From Lewinellaceae bacterium (GTDB lineage Bacteria; Bacteroidota; Bacteroidia; Chitinophagales; Saprospiraceae), in the NCBI GenBank assembly GCA_024639065.1, contig JAHEJC010000018.1, positions 1 through 33,896 of the forward strand: a stretch of 33,896 nt of DNA, read 5' to 3'. Shown piece by piece: positions 25,332 through 33,896 of the stretch. A program made the position numbers and the translations under genes. The notes beneath the pieces were generated by a model. It did no database searches. It saw nothing but the letters and a program-made list of their open reading frames with translations, and had not been told where the DNA came from. Position 1 is the first letter of the stretch; each line of letters starts with the position of its first letter.

Positions 25332-26783
25332 ATGATTGAATATGTAAGCACCAAGGGAGGGGGTAGTCCCGTAAATTTTGAAACAGCTGTATTGAATGGT
25401 CTGGCTCCTGATGGTGGATTATACGTACCAACTTCACTTCCGAAAATAGACTTAGCCCATCTGCAATTGTGGAAAGAGTTGAACTATACCGACCTAGCCT
25501 TTGAAATAATGTCTTTATTTATTGATGAAGCAGTAATTTCTTCGCAGGATTTAAGAACACTTATTAACGACAGTTTCACGGCTTTTTATCACTCAGAAAT
25601 AATTCCATTTTACCACCTTGCTTCCAGAAAAAATATAATTATTCAAGAATTATTTCACGGCCCTACCCTTTCCTTTAAAGATGTGGCAATGGGGTTTGTG
25701 GTTAATTTGTTCAATTATTTTCTCAAACGGAAGGGAGATAAAATGTCCATAATGGTTGCAACCTCCGGCGATACCGGACCAGCAGCTGCCTTTGCCACTA
25801 TAGGAAAAGAAGCATTAGACACCTGGACCTTATACCCAGAGGGGTTTATCACAGAAGAACAAGAACGGCAAATGACCACCATTACGGCTTCGAATGTACA
25901 CGCGGTGCGTATAACTAATTGTCCAAACGGTTCCGATGATCTCGATGAATTGATCACTGCTTTATTTGCTAAAAAAAATTTTAAGGGAAAGCTAAATCTG
26001 TCAAGCGTAAATTCAATCAATTGGGGAAGGATTATGATGCAAACTGTTCATTATTTCTATGGCTATCTACATTCAGTGGATGCGGTTGGAGAATCACTGA
26101 ACTTTGCTGTACCTTCGGGTGCTTTCGGTAATTTGTGTGCAGGATCAATAGCCAGAGAAATGGGATTGCCGGTTGGAAAATTTATTTTGGCTAATAATCA
26201 AAATAATTGTCTGCAGCGAATTTTTGCCGATGGTATTTACCGAAAAGATAAAGTTATCAATTGCGTATCATCGGCGATTGACATTTCGCTCCCGATAAAT
26301 TTCTGGCGATATCTGTATTTTGCAATTGGTCAAAAACCACAAAAGATAAAAGAATGGATGTCGGAGGCCGAAAAAAATAATCGGTTTACTTTTGATGAAG
26401 CTACTCACCAACAATTCAGCAAAGGATTTTTGACTGCTTCCATTTCCGATGAATTAACCCTCAATACCATTCGAGAAATTTATTCAAAGGAGAACTACTT
26501 ATTAGATCCACATGCCGCTGTTGCCGTTGCGGCAACTGACCAGGTTAAAGAAGAATTATCCAATGAATTGAAGGTATTGTGTCTGGCTACTGCCCATCCG
26601 GCAAAATTTCCAGCTATTATTAAAAAATCTTTGGGTGGCCTCAACATTCCTTTAGAAGCCTCACACCCATCATTGGAAGAAGCTAAAGTGTATTGTCAAA
26701 AGGTATATGAATGTGATTATCTAAATATGCATCAATCAGTTCCCAATACAATGTTGGCCTATTTGATTCAGTCCAAAAATTAA
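25332..26783 (+). CDS. thrC: Threonine synthase
   Basis: A 483-residue PLP enzyme converting O-phosphohomoserine to threonine and phosphate. The PLP lysine is K116 in GPTLSFKDVAMGF. The phosphate-binding loop region is VATSGDTGPAAAFA, and NSINWGRIMMQTVHYFYGY is the typical central motif. The N-terminal MIEYVSTKGGGSPVNFETAVLNGLAPDGGLYVP class of sequence marks the short-chain bacterial/fungal form. ATG at 25332 is preferred to a TTG two codons earlier. It is followed 6 bp later by a kinase gene that probably supplies its substrate. Confidence 0.96.
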   Translation: MIEYVSTKGGGSPVNFETAVLNGLAPDGGLYVPTSLPKIDLAHLQLWKELNYTDLAFEIMSLFIDEAVISSQDLRTLINDSFTAFYHSEIIPFYHLASRKNIIIQELFHGPTLSFKDVAMGFVVNLFNYFLKRKGDKMSIMVATSGDTGPAAAFATIGKEALDTWTLYPEGFITEEQERQMTTITASNVHAVRITNCPNGSDDLDELITALFAKKNFKGKLNLSSVNSINWGRIMMQTVHYFYGYLHSVDAVGESLNFAVPSGAFGNLCAGSIAREMGLPVGKFILANNQNNCLQRIFADGIYRKDKVINCVSSAIDISLPINFWRYLYFAIGQKPQKIKEWMSEAEKNNRFTFDEATHQQFSKGFLTASISDELTLNTIREIYSKENYLLDPHAAVAVAATDQVKEELSNELKVLCLATAHPAKFPAIIKKSLGGLNIPLEASHPSLEEAKVYCQKVYECDYLNMHQSVPNTMLAYLIQSKN

Positions 26784-26789
26784 TCCAAA

Positions 26790-27722
26790 ATGGCAGTGCA
26801 TATTCGATTGAACAAAGCGGATATTCTTGAAATATTATGTGGTTATAATATAAACTCAATGGTTCAATTTTGTCTTTTAGAAGGAGGTTCGACTAACACC
26901 AACTATTTTGTTGCCGCTGACCACCAAAGAAAATTCGTGCTGACTATCTGTGATACCAAGTCGTTCGAGGAGACTTTAATGTTGGCCAAACTTTTGGATC
27001 ATCTGGACAATCATCAGTTTGAAACCTCAAAAGTTGTAAGGGATAAAGCCGGTGAGGCCGTAACATTATTTAAGCAAAAGCCAATGCTTTTAAAAGGGTA
27101 CATCTCTGGAAAGGTGATCGATCAATATAGTCAGAAGGTTTTACAGAACATAGGCACTTGTCTTGCTAGGCTACATCAAATACCCGTACCTGATTATATA
27201 CCCAAATCCTTTCCCTATGGTGAGCAAATATTTGGGGATTTAGGCAATCGATTTCAAACACATCCTTTTGTAAAATGGCTAGTTGAAAAGAAAGATACTA
27301 TTAAAAAAAGTTTGCTTTCAACACTACCTAAGAGTCTCGTACATGGTGACGTATTTTTTAATAATATAATTGTTGGAGAAAATCAGCATCCCGTTATTAT
27401 GGATTTCGAAGAGGCTGGTTATTATTACCGAATTTTTGATTTGGGAATGGCAATCGTTGGGGTTTGTTGTAAAGAAGGCAGTATAGTCCTTTCAGATGTG
27501 CATGCCTTAATTAAAGGATATCAGGATAAAATCAAACTTACGCCTCTTGAGAAAGAAAACTTGAGAGCGTTCATAGTTTATGCAGCTGTAACCACCGCTT
27601 TCTGGCGATTTAGACAATTCAATTTAGTTTATCCCTCTGATCATTCAAAGGAAAGTTATAGGGAGATGGTGCATATCGCAGACCAGGCTTTCAATCTTTC
27701 AAATGAGGAAATATTTGGATAA
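26790..27722 (+). CDS. APH-fold phosphotransferase, probable homoserine kinase
   Basis: A 310-residue kinase of the aminoglycoside phosphotransferase/choline kinase fold. The opening lobe has LLEGGSTNTNYFV (residues 29-41). The catalytic Brenner motif is LVHGDVFFNNIIV, with D187 and N192. The metal-binding Asp205 lies in VIMDFEEAGYYYRIFDLGMA. It belongs to the same fold as the ThrB2-type homoserine kinases and is unrelated to the GHMP-type ThrB. Its start lies only 6 bp after thrC, and phosphorylating homoserine is the step just before ThrC, so that role is likely. N-acetylhexosamine kinases and other APH enzymes share these motifs, so the substrate rests on context. Confidence 0.75.
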   Translation: MAVHIRLNKADILEILCGYNINSMVQFCLLEGGSTNTNYFVAADHQRKFVLTICDTKSFEETLMLAKLLDHLDNHQFETSKVVRDKAGEAVTLFKQKPMLLKGYISGKVIDQYSQKVLQNIGTCLARLHQIPVPDYIPKSFPYGEQIFGDLGNRFQTHPFVKWLVEKKDTIKKSLLSTLPKSLVHGDVFFNNIIVGENQHPVIMDFEEAGYYYRIFDLGMAIVGVCCKEGSIVLSDVHALIKGYQDKIKLTPLEKENLRAFIVYAAVTTAFWRFRQFNLVYPSDHSKESYREMVHIADQAFNLSNEEIFG

Positions 27723-27787
27723 AATAAATCTAAAACTGAAGGATAGAACAATGCTGAGCATTAACCTTTCATTGATTAATAAGAAAT

Positions 27788-28405
27788 CTATTTTATATAA
27801 GTATTGTAGATTGTGATCAACGCCAAAACCAGGAATAGTAAGCTAAGTATATAATTGATATTTTTAGCCACGAACTGAACCCGTCTTTGAATAAATTCTG
27901 CAAACAGTACATAAATAAAAAACAAACCAAATGCTCCAATCATGGCGCCTATTGAAAACACATAATTATGTGGTGGTTCAATATTCATCCAACCCTCTGC
28001 TTCCATTAAAGTGCTGTAGCCCAAAAAAAATGGAATGGCTAACATATTCATGCTAGCCATGGTAAGACCGGCCATAAAACTATTTCGCTTATTTTTCTTT
28101 TCTTTCAAAGTGACTTTTCGACGAGCCTGCGCAAAAAATAGAACTGAAAGTAAAAGGAAAACAATGATGGCCGCATAAGTAAGATTGGCTACTATCTGAG
28201 GATTGCCCACCAGATATTTAGCAAAAGTAACCGCGAGGAATGCTTGTATCAGGATAATAGCGACCGCACCTAAAATAAAAAGAGTTGCTTCTTTCCGATT
28301 CAGTTCCAAGCTGCGTTTGAGCGCGGTCATATTGATCATTCCTGGAGGAACAAAACCGATAAAAGCAATTAGAACTGCAAGAAAAAAAGTTTGAACAAAC
28401 TCCAT
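27788..28405 (-). CDS. LysE-family translocator (amino acid exporter-like)
   Basis: A 205-residue membrane protein with six predicted helices. The opening LIAFIGFVPPGMINMTALKRSL contains the LysE/RhtB-type G-x-x-P-P-G motif in the first helix. Such proteins export amino acids or small solutes; in Bacteroidota many are annotated only as LysE family transporter. The start is ATG at 28405, not the TTG one codon upstream. A cytoplasmic Lys-rich loop (RRKVTLKEKKNKR) lies between helices 3 and 4. It converges on the kinase gene, with 65 bp between the stops. Whether it exports threonine or homoserine, as the neighbours might suggest, is a guess. Confidence 0.82.
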   Translation of the reverse strand: MEFVQTFFLAVLIAFIGFVPPGMINMTALKRSLELNRKEATLFILGAVAIILIQAFLAVTFAKYLVGNPQIVANLTYAAIIVFLLLSVLFFAQARRKVTLKEKKNKRNSFMAGLTMASMNMLAIPFFLGYSTLMEAEGWMNIEPPHNYVFSIGAMIGAFGLFFIYVLFAEFIQRRVQFVAKNINYILSLLFLVLALITIYNTYIK

Positions 28406-28431
28406 CAAGTAAATTTTATGCAGTAAAACTA

Positions 28432-28439
28432 CAAAAGTA
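28432..28439 (-). promoter_or_regulatory. Promoter-like -7 box upstream of the LysE gene
   Basis: On the minus strand TACTTTTG fits the Bacteroidota TAnnTTTG box. It is 27 bp before the ATG at 28405, giving a short leader. No clear TTG lies about 19 bp further upstream, so support is weak. Confidence 0.3.
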
Positions 28440-28623
28440 GTATGGATTCCTGAGTAGAGAAAATCACCCTTTTTGCATCTCGGGTAAAGGTTTCATATAT
28501 AACCAGCCAATTAATTATTTGATTATGAGCGAGTATTCTTTTAATTTGTTTATTTGGATGAAATTTTAAAATGGATCAAAATTCCGCTGCTATTAATTCA
28601 AGACCCAGAAAAAATGGTGAACT

Positions 28624-29271
28624 ATGTATATGCATGATTCAATAAAATTACTCAATGATTGGTATGAAGATATTATCACCAACTACCGATATAAATACGT
28701 ACGGGATCAACTAGAAGATTTTTGTAATCGAGCCCATGCTGCCTACTTACAAAAGAATGAAATATGCATGTTGGAAATCAGCAACTGGCATCCTGAATTC
28801 ATCGGAGTAAAAAAACTTTCCATGCTTACCAGATCTTTGAGTATTGAAGATTTTCAACTCACTATAGCCAGAGCTTATCATTATGCCCAATGGCAAAAAG
28901 TGAAAACCTCGAAAGATCTTTTTGACTGGACTTTTGAAGAAGCTGTTGATCACATTGTTTATGGCCGGATAGGTGATTTGGAAGCGCTTTTAGACCGATA
29001 CCCATATCTGGTTCAAGCCAGATCAAGCTATGCTCACCGCGCCGGACTTATACATTATGTGAGCAGCAATGGTGTTGAAATGTGGAGACAAATAGTACCG
29101 GACAACCTGGTCAACATTACCAAATCGCTCTTAAAGCATGGTGCAGATCCTCATATGGCATCCTTGATATACGGTGGTGGAACGAAAGTGATCAACCTAA
29201 TTGAATCCAGTGCTCACCCCCATAATGCTGGTATCTCTAAAGAGCTCGAGGCGTTGTTTCATGGTACTTAG
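28624..29271 (+). CDS. Ankyrin-repeat-like protein of unknown function
   Basis: A 215-residue soluble protein with no signal peptide. Residues about 105-215 look like degenerate ankyrin repeats: AVDHIVYGRIGDLEALLDRY, then RAGLIHYVSSNGVE, then NITKSLLKHGADPHMASLIY and a final KVINLIESSAHPHNAG. The same order is seen in a recurring group of bacterial ankyrin proteins, from memory. The N-terminal 100 residues are helical and charged, with no recognised domain. It has its own spacer on both sides (218 bp and 216 bp) and no operon partner, so its role is unknown. ATG at 28624 or 28630 are both possible starts. Confidence 0.75.
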   Translation: MYMHDSIKLLNDWYEDIITNYRYKYVRDQLEDFCNRAHAAYLQKNEICMLEISNWHPEFIGVKKLSMLTRSLSIEDFQLTIARAYHYAQWQKVKTSKDLFDWTFEEAVDHIVYGRIGDLEALLDRYPYLVQARSSYAHRAGLIHYVSSNGVEMWRQIVPDNLVNITKSLLKHGADPHMASLIYGGGTKVINLIESSAHPHNAGISKELEALFHGT

Positions 29272-29487
29272 GTGGTTTCATCCAAAATAATAAATGCACC
29301 GCAAATCGCAAATGATATCCGAGTATTAAAACTTATTTATAGGTTACAATAATCCATTTACACTATATTGTATCCATCATCCGTTCACACTTTAGAATAT
29401 GGTAACAGCCTTTTTAGTATTATATGATTGCGTGATTACTAATTCTTTGCTAAAAGAGATTAATCAACCAAGAACATCTGTAATTTT

Positions 29488-32400
29488 ATGCATTGGCTAT
29501 GCTTCCAAATATTCTGCTTCTTTTTAGTTACCTATTCCTTATCGAGTCAAGAGATTGATCCATCAATTTTTGTTTTTAAAAATACCGAAAATGGAATGTC
29601 TAATTCTTGGGTGTCAGACATTCAAGAGGGTCCTTATGGATATATGTGGATAGCTACCCAAAATGGAATAAATCGATATGATGGAAAAGAATTTGTATGG
29701 TATAATAAAGATTTGGATAAAGAAAACAGCTTACTCTGTAATTGGATAAGAAAACTAATGTTTACTCCAGACAGTTTAGCCGTTTATGCAGGTCATGGTG
29801 TAGGGTTAGGAGTTTATGATTTAAAAACTGAAACTTATTATAGACCACCAGGATTCATTGATACGGACAGCATACCGGTTGATTTCACCTATAATGCAAT
29901 CATAGATTCACTAAACCAGGTTTGGTTATCAACCGAAAATGAATTGATCATAATCCCTACAAATCGCAGCGCGGATGCGTACCACAAAAAATTAGAATCC
30001 CAAGATAACCTGACCCTTGTCGCCCATGAACAATCCGTCTTCGCATTTTCGAATCATGGCATATTTGAATACAATATTGAGAACTATACCCTAATTAATC
30101 AATACACCTTTGACGAAGAAGTTGTCAATGTAGCCTTTCATCAAGGTATTTTTTGGATCGTAACGAGCGCCTCTATTATCAAATGGAACAAAGAGATTTT
30201 AAACAGAATTCGTCATGACGGATCCGTTTTAGAAACTTTTGTACAAGAAGGCAATCTATATGGATATGGACCAAGGAATATTTACAAAATCGATTCTACA
30301 TTCTTGGTTACCATTGCCTCCTACCGGGATTTTTCATATTCACCCAAATTTGAAAAAATTCATGTATCCAATGATGGCAAGTTATGGATAGGTACATCTA
30401 AAGGATTGTTTATAGAAAACTTATGGAAGAAAAAATTAGTAAACCAAAATAGCCCAATCCCTATTAAGCATACCGCCAGGGCTATTCAGATCCATGAAGG
30501 AAAAGTGTATCTAGGTAAGGATGAGGGGTTATACATTATGCACCAAAATGGAACTAAAGAGATTTGGCTTGATGGTCAAAATGTACAATCGTTGTTGATT
30601 GACCAACAATCCATATGGGTTGGAACTCAGAATCATGACGTCTATAGTCTTTCATTTTCAGGGAGTATCTTAGCTCACTATAATATTGCATCCACAAACA
30701 AGAAATCGATTTATTCGATAGTTAAAAGTAAAACGGGGGATGTATTTATTTGTACCTGGTCAGCTGTTTGGAAAATAGATCCCACCAATAATACACTTCA
30801 TAAGCTGGCAATAGCTAGCAACCTTTATAATCCTCCGCTAGGCGTGATCCACTCCACAATTGATCGAGATAACCACTTATGGCTATCTACTAACGGAAAT
30901 GGAGTTTTTGATCTGACCATTCCAAGTTCAAATGAATCCAATCCAGAAATAATAAAATATCACACGCTATCTAAAACAAGTAACATCAGTTCGGATGTGG
31001 TTCCTTGTATCTTGGAAGATTCAAAGGGGAATATATGGATAGGTACGGACGCAGGTATTAACAAAATTAATCCAGCCGGAGCTGTGGAGAAAAGGTATGG
31101 TAGAAAGGAAGGTTTGATCGATGAAAAAATAATGGCTATTGAGGAGGATAATCAAGGAAGAATTTGGTTCAGTACCATTGGTCATGGTATGTATCTATAC
31201 TATCCGGAAGATGAATCTTTCGTTAATCTTACTGCTGAAGATGGATTAAAATCGAATAATTTCTTCTTCAAATCTTCTACTCACGATGCAAATGGAATCC
31301 TTTATTTCGGTTGCGATGAGGGTATTCAAATCATTGATCCAAAGGCCATGCAGATAAGAGCTACTCCTCAAAAAATCTTATTTACCAGTATCACTACTTA
31401 TTCGGCTAAAAACAAAAAGCTAAAAACCAAATTGGATGGAATCGATCTAACCAGTCCATTGAAGCTTCACTATAATGAAAACGATATTCATTTATCATTT
31501 GCTTCATTGGATTTTCAATTGGGCAATAAAATCCACTACCAGTACGCCTGGAAAGACCAAGCTGATCGATGGATTGATTTAGGCTCAAATCGAGAAATTT
31601 ACTTATCAGGACTATCTCCTGGCAACTATGGAATCTTAATTAAAGCACTGATGCCCGGGTATCATGAATTCTCTGTTTCGGCTCCTTTCCAATTTACGAT
31701 TCGTCGCCCTTGGTGGCAAACTTTAACAGCGTATTTTTTATACCTCATGGCTTTTGTGGGTATGTTCTATTGGATTAATCGACTGCAGTTGAAAAGAAAT
31801 TTAGCGATTACAGAAGCCAAGAATGCGGTTGAAATGAGTAATCTCAAAAATCAGCTGTTTGCCTTCATTGCACATGAATTTAAAACGCCGCTTACATTAA
31901 TTCGCGGATCGACTCAATATTTGCTTAACCGCTTGTCTCGAATTTCAACTCCGGAATTGAAAGAAAAGCTGGAAATGACCGAGCACCAGACCATTCATTT
32001 AAATAAATTGATCCATCAAGCCTTAAACCTTAAAGACCAAGATCTTGCTGTTTTGGATTACGCTCCTCAACCTGTGGAATTAATTCGTTTAACCAAGTTT
32101 ATTGTGGCCTCTTTTTCATCATGGACTGAGAGTAAAGAAATAGAATTAACCATGAGAAACCAAGAGGATATGTTGTGGGTAGAACTTGATCGAGAAAAAT
32201 ATTTTCACATCATAAGTAACTTAATATCAAATAGTATAAAATATACCCCGTCGGGTGGAAACATCCAGGTTAATTTGGAGAAAGAACAGGAATTAATCCA
32301 GATAGAAATCACCGATACAGGGATTGGTTTTAATTCAGACGAGTCTTCTGATTTATTTAAACCCTATGTCAAGGGTGATAAGCTATCTAACTTAGATTCC

Positions 32401-33369
32401 ATGGATAGCCACGGTTTGGGCCTTTCGATCGTCCAAAGCCTTGTACAGATTATGAGAGGCACCATCGAAGTCGAAAGCCAGCCTAATAAAGGTTCTACTT
32501 TCCGGATTCTACTCCCCTATATCGCTTCAGTAAATCATACTCAGCCCAAGGTCAGAATTTTTGAGAAAGGAATTGGAAAAAGTGAAAATCGACCATTGGT
32601 TTTAGTCGTAGAAGATAATCATGAAATTTCTAAGTACATACAGGAAATATTATCTGATCAATTTATAGTGGAGTGCGCACAGGATGGGAAGGACGGGTTG
32701 GAACAAGCTCAAAAATTCATACCGGATCTAATCATTTCGGATGTAAAAATGCCCTTAATGAATGGTCTGGAAATGATGGACGCATTAAAATCCGATGAAA
32801 TTACCGCGCATATTCCCGTTATTATCCTTTCAGCCTGGGCTGAAGTAGAAGATCGTATCAAAGCCTATAAATATGGTGCTGATCAATATGTAGGGAAACC
32901 ATTTCATGAGAAAGAATTGATTCAGTTAGTCAAAACTTTACTGAATCAGCGTAAGGAACTAGCAAAGCATTTCTTGTCTAATAAATCCATCATTGAACTG
33001 CCAGGCGATCAAAAAATGGATATAGCTGTACTTGACAAACAATTTTTGGAGAAACTAAATATTCATATAATTGAAAATATTTCAAGTCCTGAGCTCACGG
33101 TAAGTAATATTTGTCGCTATATGCATCTTTCCAGAAGTCAACTACACCGTAAGTTGACAGCCCTAACCACCTATTCAGTAACCAAGTATGTAAACCGGAT
33201 AAAAATACAGCAAGCTCAAATTATGCTTATGGATTTTTCAAAATCGATTAGTCAAATTAGTTATGATGTAGGTTACACCGATCCAGCCTACTTTACCAAA
33301 CTATTTAAAAAAGATACTGGAAAGTCACCTTCAGAATATCGTATAGGCCTATCCAAGACGGTTGTTTAA
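29488..33369 (+). CDS. Hybrid two-component system protein (HTCS): sensor, kinase, receiver and AraC-type DNA-binding domain in one chain
   Basis: A 1293-residue one-protein signalling system. Order: signal peptide (1-21); two seven-bladed-propeller-like regions with repeated WIGT/WVGT strands (about 25-650); Y_Y_Y domain (about 660-735); one membrane helix (about 741-766). Then come HisKA with phospho-acceptor H796 (AFIAHEFKTPLT), HATPase_c (N911 in NLISNSIKYTP, DTGIGF at 943-948, HGLGLSIV at 975-982), a receiver (E1042-D1043, phospho-Asp1085 in ISDVKMP, Lys1137), and a C-terminal AraC-type HTH (about 1190-1290, ending KLFKKDTGKSPSEY). All catalytic residues are present. HTCS proteins usually sense glycans and switch on neighbouring polysaccharide utilisation genes; no susC/susD or glycoside hydrolase is visible here. 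It ends 23 bp from the convergent gene. Confidence 0.96.
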   Translation: MHWLCFQIFCFFLVTYSLSSQEIDPSIFVFKNTENGMSNSWVSDIQEGPYGYMWIATQNGINRYDGKEFVWYNKDLDKENSLLCNWIRKLMFTPDSLAVYAGHGVGLGVYDLKTETYYRPPGFIDTDSIPVDFTYNAIIDSLNQVWLSTENELIIIPTNRSADAYHKKLESQDNLTLVAHEQSVFAFSNHGIFEYNIENYTLINQYTFDEEVVNVAFHQGIFWIVTSASIIKWNKEILNRIRHDGSVLETFVQEGNLYGYGPRNIYKIDSTFLVTIASYRDFSYSPKFEKIHVSNDGKLWIGTSKGLFIENLWKKKLVNQNSPIPIKHTARAIQIHEGKVYLGKDEGLYIMHQNGTKEIWLDGQNVQSLLIDQQSIWVGTQNHDVYSLSFSGSILAHYNIASTNKKSIYSIVKSKTGDVFICTWSAVWKIDPTNNTLHKLAIASNLYNPPLGVIHSTIDRDNHLWLSTNGNGVFDLTIPSSNESNPEIIKYHTLSKTSNISSDVVPCILEDSKGNIWIGTDAGINKINPAGAVEKRYGRKEGLIDEKIMAIEEDNQGRIWFSTIGHGMYLYYPEDESFVNLTAEDGLKSNNFFFKSSTHDANGILYFGCDEGIQIIDPKAMQIRATPQKILFTSITTYSAKNKKLKTKLDGIDLTSPLKLHYNENDIHLSFASLDFQLGNKIHYQYAWKDQADRWIDLGSNREIYLSGLSPGNYGILIKALMPGYHEFSVSAPFQFTIRRPWWQTLTAYFLYLMAFVGMFYWINRLQLKRNLAITEAKNAVEMSNLKNQLFAFIAHEFKTPLTLIRGSTQYLLNRLSRISTPELKEKLEMTEHQTIHLNKLIHQALNLKDQDLAVLDYAPQPVELIRLTKFIVASFSSWTESKEIELTMRNQEDMLWVELDREKYFHIISNLISNSIKYTPSGGNIQVNLEKEQELIQIEITDTGIGFNSDESSDLFKPYVKGDKLSNLDSMDSHGLGLSIVQSLVQIMRGTIEVESQPNKGSTFRILLPYIASVNHTQPKVRIFEKGIGKSENRPLVLVVEDNHEISKYIQEILSDQFIVECAQDGKDGLEQAQKFIPDLIISDVKMPLMNGLEMMDALKSDEITAHIPVIILSAWAEVEDRIKAYKYGADQYVGKPFHEKELIQLVKTLLNQRKELAKHFLSNKSIIELPGDQKMDIAVLDKQFLEKLNIHIIENISSPELTVSNICRYMHLSRSQLHRKLTALTTYSVTKYVNRIKIQQAQIMLMDFSKSISQISYDVGYTDPAYFTKLFKKDTGKSPSEYRIGLSKTVV

Positions 33370-33375
33370 CCTTGG

Positions 33376-33394
33376 ATCATATTCATGATTTTTT
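33376..33394 (+). terminator. Possible short terminator between convergent genes
   Basis: ATCAT-attc-ATGAT (33376-33389) is a small hairpin directly followed by five T residues. It would end HTCS transcripts, overlapping the stop codon of the opposite gene. The 5-bp AT-rich stem makes this weak. Confidence 0.25.
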
Positions 33395-33896
33395 AGTTCA
33401 CGATCACATCCAGTGTCCCTGAACAATTAAATATTGAATTTAACTCAACCTGAATGTGACTTTGGTGTGGGATTATTGCCGTGCGAATAGAGGCTCCAAT
33501 TTCATTAGTCAATATACCAGCATTCCGAATAATAAGCCCCTCTTCATCAATATTAAACAAACTAAGCATGGATCCTGATTTATTAATAAAAATGCCCCCA
33601 TCGATATCCATCCCGGTCGACTTTACATTATTTATTGAAAGACTGTTGTAATTTTCTACTTCAGCATTTTCAGTGATGATTAGCCCGTATCCTTTATCAA
33701 TCGTATCGATAGTGATTAAACTATCATTCAATATAGACCCTTCACAATAAATGCCATCAGCCTGGATACCTCTAATATCTCTAATAATTAATATCCCGTC
33801 ATTGTCGATTGTAGAACCAAACTCATTATAAATTCCATCTGCATTAAACCCAATAAAATTACTGATCTCTAAAGTTCCTCCATTCATAAAAAGACC
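33393..33896 (-). CDS. Repetitive, probably parallel beta-helix surface protein (C-terminal part; N-terminus outside window)
   Basis: An open frame that enters from the right edge; at least 167 codons are visible, ending with TAA at 33395-33393. The visible sequence is built from units of about 25 residues with recurring Ile/Leu strand triplets and Asn/Gly/Asp turns, for example ADGIYNEFGSTIDNDG and ADGIYCEGSILNDS, then MDIDGGIFINKSGS and LIIRNAGILTNEIGAS. This pattern is typical of right-handed parallel beta-helices in secreted or surface proteins. The last ~30 residues (HIQVELNSIFNCSGTLDVIV) break the repeat; they do not look like a type IX sorting domain. The function is not known. It converges on the HTCS gene. 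Confidence 0.65.
   Translation of the reverse strand, partial: GLFMNGGTLEISNFIGFNADGIYNEFGSTIDNDGILIIRDIRGIQADGIYCEGSILNDSLITIDTIDKGYGLIITENAEVENYNSLSINNVKSTGMDIDGGIFINKSGSMLSLFNIDEEGLIIRNAGILTNEIGASIRTAIIPHQSHIQVELNSIFNCSGTLDVIVN

Noticed and set aside
27740-27770. Small AATGCT-G-AGCATT palindrome between convergent genes
   Set aside because: A realistic loop leaves only a 4-bp stem with no T-run, so it is not a credible terminator.
1-33896. CRISPR arrays, insertion sequences, integrases, phage or toxin-antitoxin genes
   Set aside because: No direct repeat-spacer pattern, transposase, integrase or toxin-like ORF was seen on either strand.

Overview
The window looks like a chromosomal segment from a member of the Bacteroidota. 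The evidence is AT-rich DNA, few Shine-Dalgarno sequences, TAnnTTTG-type promoter boxes, an actABCDEF-cox respiratory block, and a one-protein hybrid two-component regulator (HTCS). A Saprospiria-like lineage is a guess from the overall look; there is no rRNA to test it. No tRNA, rRNA, CRISPR array, insertion sequence or phage gene was found.

Region 1 (1-14468, minus strand) is one long respiratory operon. In transcription order it reads actA, actB, actC, actD, actE, actF (alternative complex III, a menaquinol:cytochrome c oxidoreductase), then coxB, coxA, ctaB (heme O synthase) and two genes for oxidase subunit III. The second subunit III gene runs off the left edge. Gaps are 1-36 bp. A candidate promoter and a perfect 9-bp palindrome lie upstream of actA. 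Most notable is oxidase subunit II: its CuA domain is followed in the same reading frame by a complete OmpA-type peptidoglycan-binding domain. This predicts that the oxidase, or an ACIII-oxidase supercomplex, is tethered to the cell wall.

Region 2 (14469-20417) holds thyA (minus), then on the plus strand a UbiD-family decarboxylase (probably for menaquinone, the quinone that ACIII would oxidise), an RsmF/NOL1-type rRNA m5C methyltransferase and an AGCS sodium:alanine symporter.

Region 3 (20418-21627) has no intact large gene. It holds a decayed endonuclease/exonuclease/phosphatase-family pseudogene (plus). On the minus strand, a 38-codon signal-peptide-like ORF is followed by a strong intrinsic terminator.

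Region 4 (21628-27722) is a folate, nucleotide and threonine region. folE and a GNAT gene lie on the minus strand. Divergently, folK, a deoxynucleoside kinase, a DHFR/RibD_C-like reductase, a second GNAT, thrC and an APH-fold kinase (probable homoserine kinase) form a tightly spaced plus-strand run.

Region 5 (27788-33896) contains a LysE-family exporter (minus), an ankyrin-like protein, the 1293-residue HTCS regulator (plus) and, converging on it, the C-terminal part of a repetitive protein that looks like a parallel beta-helix (minus, cut by the right edge).
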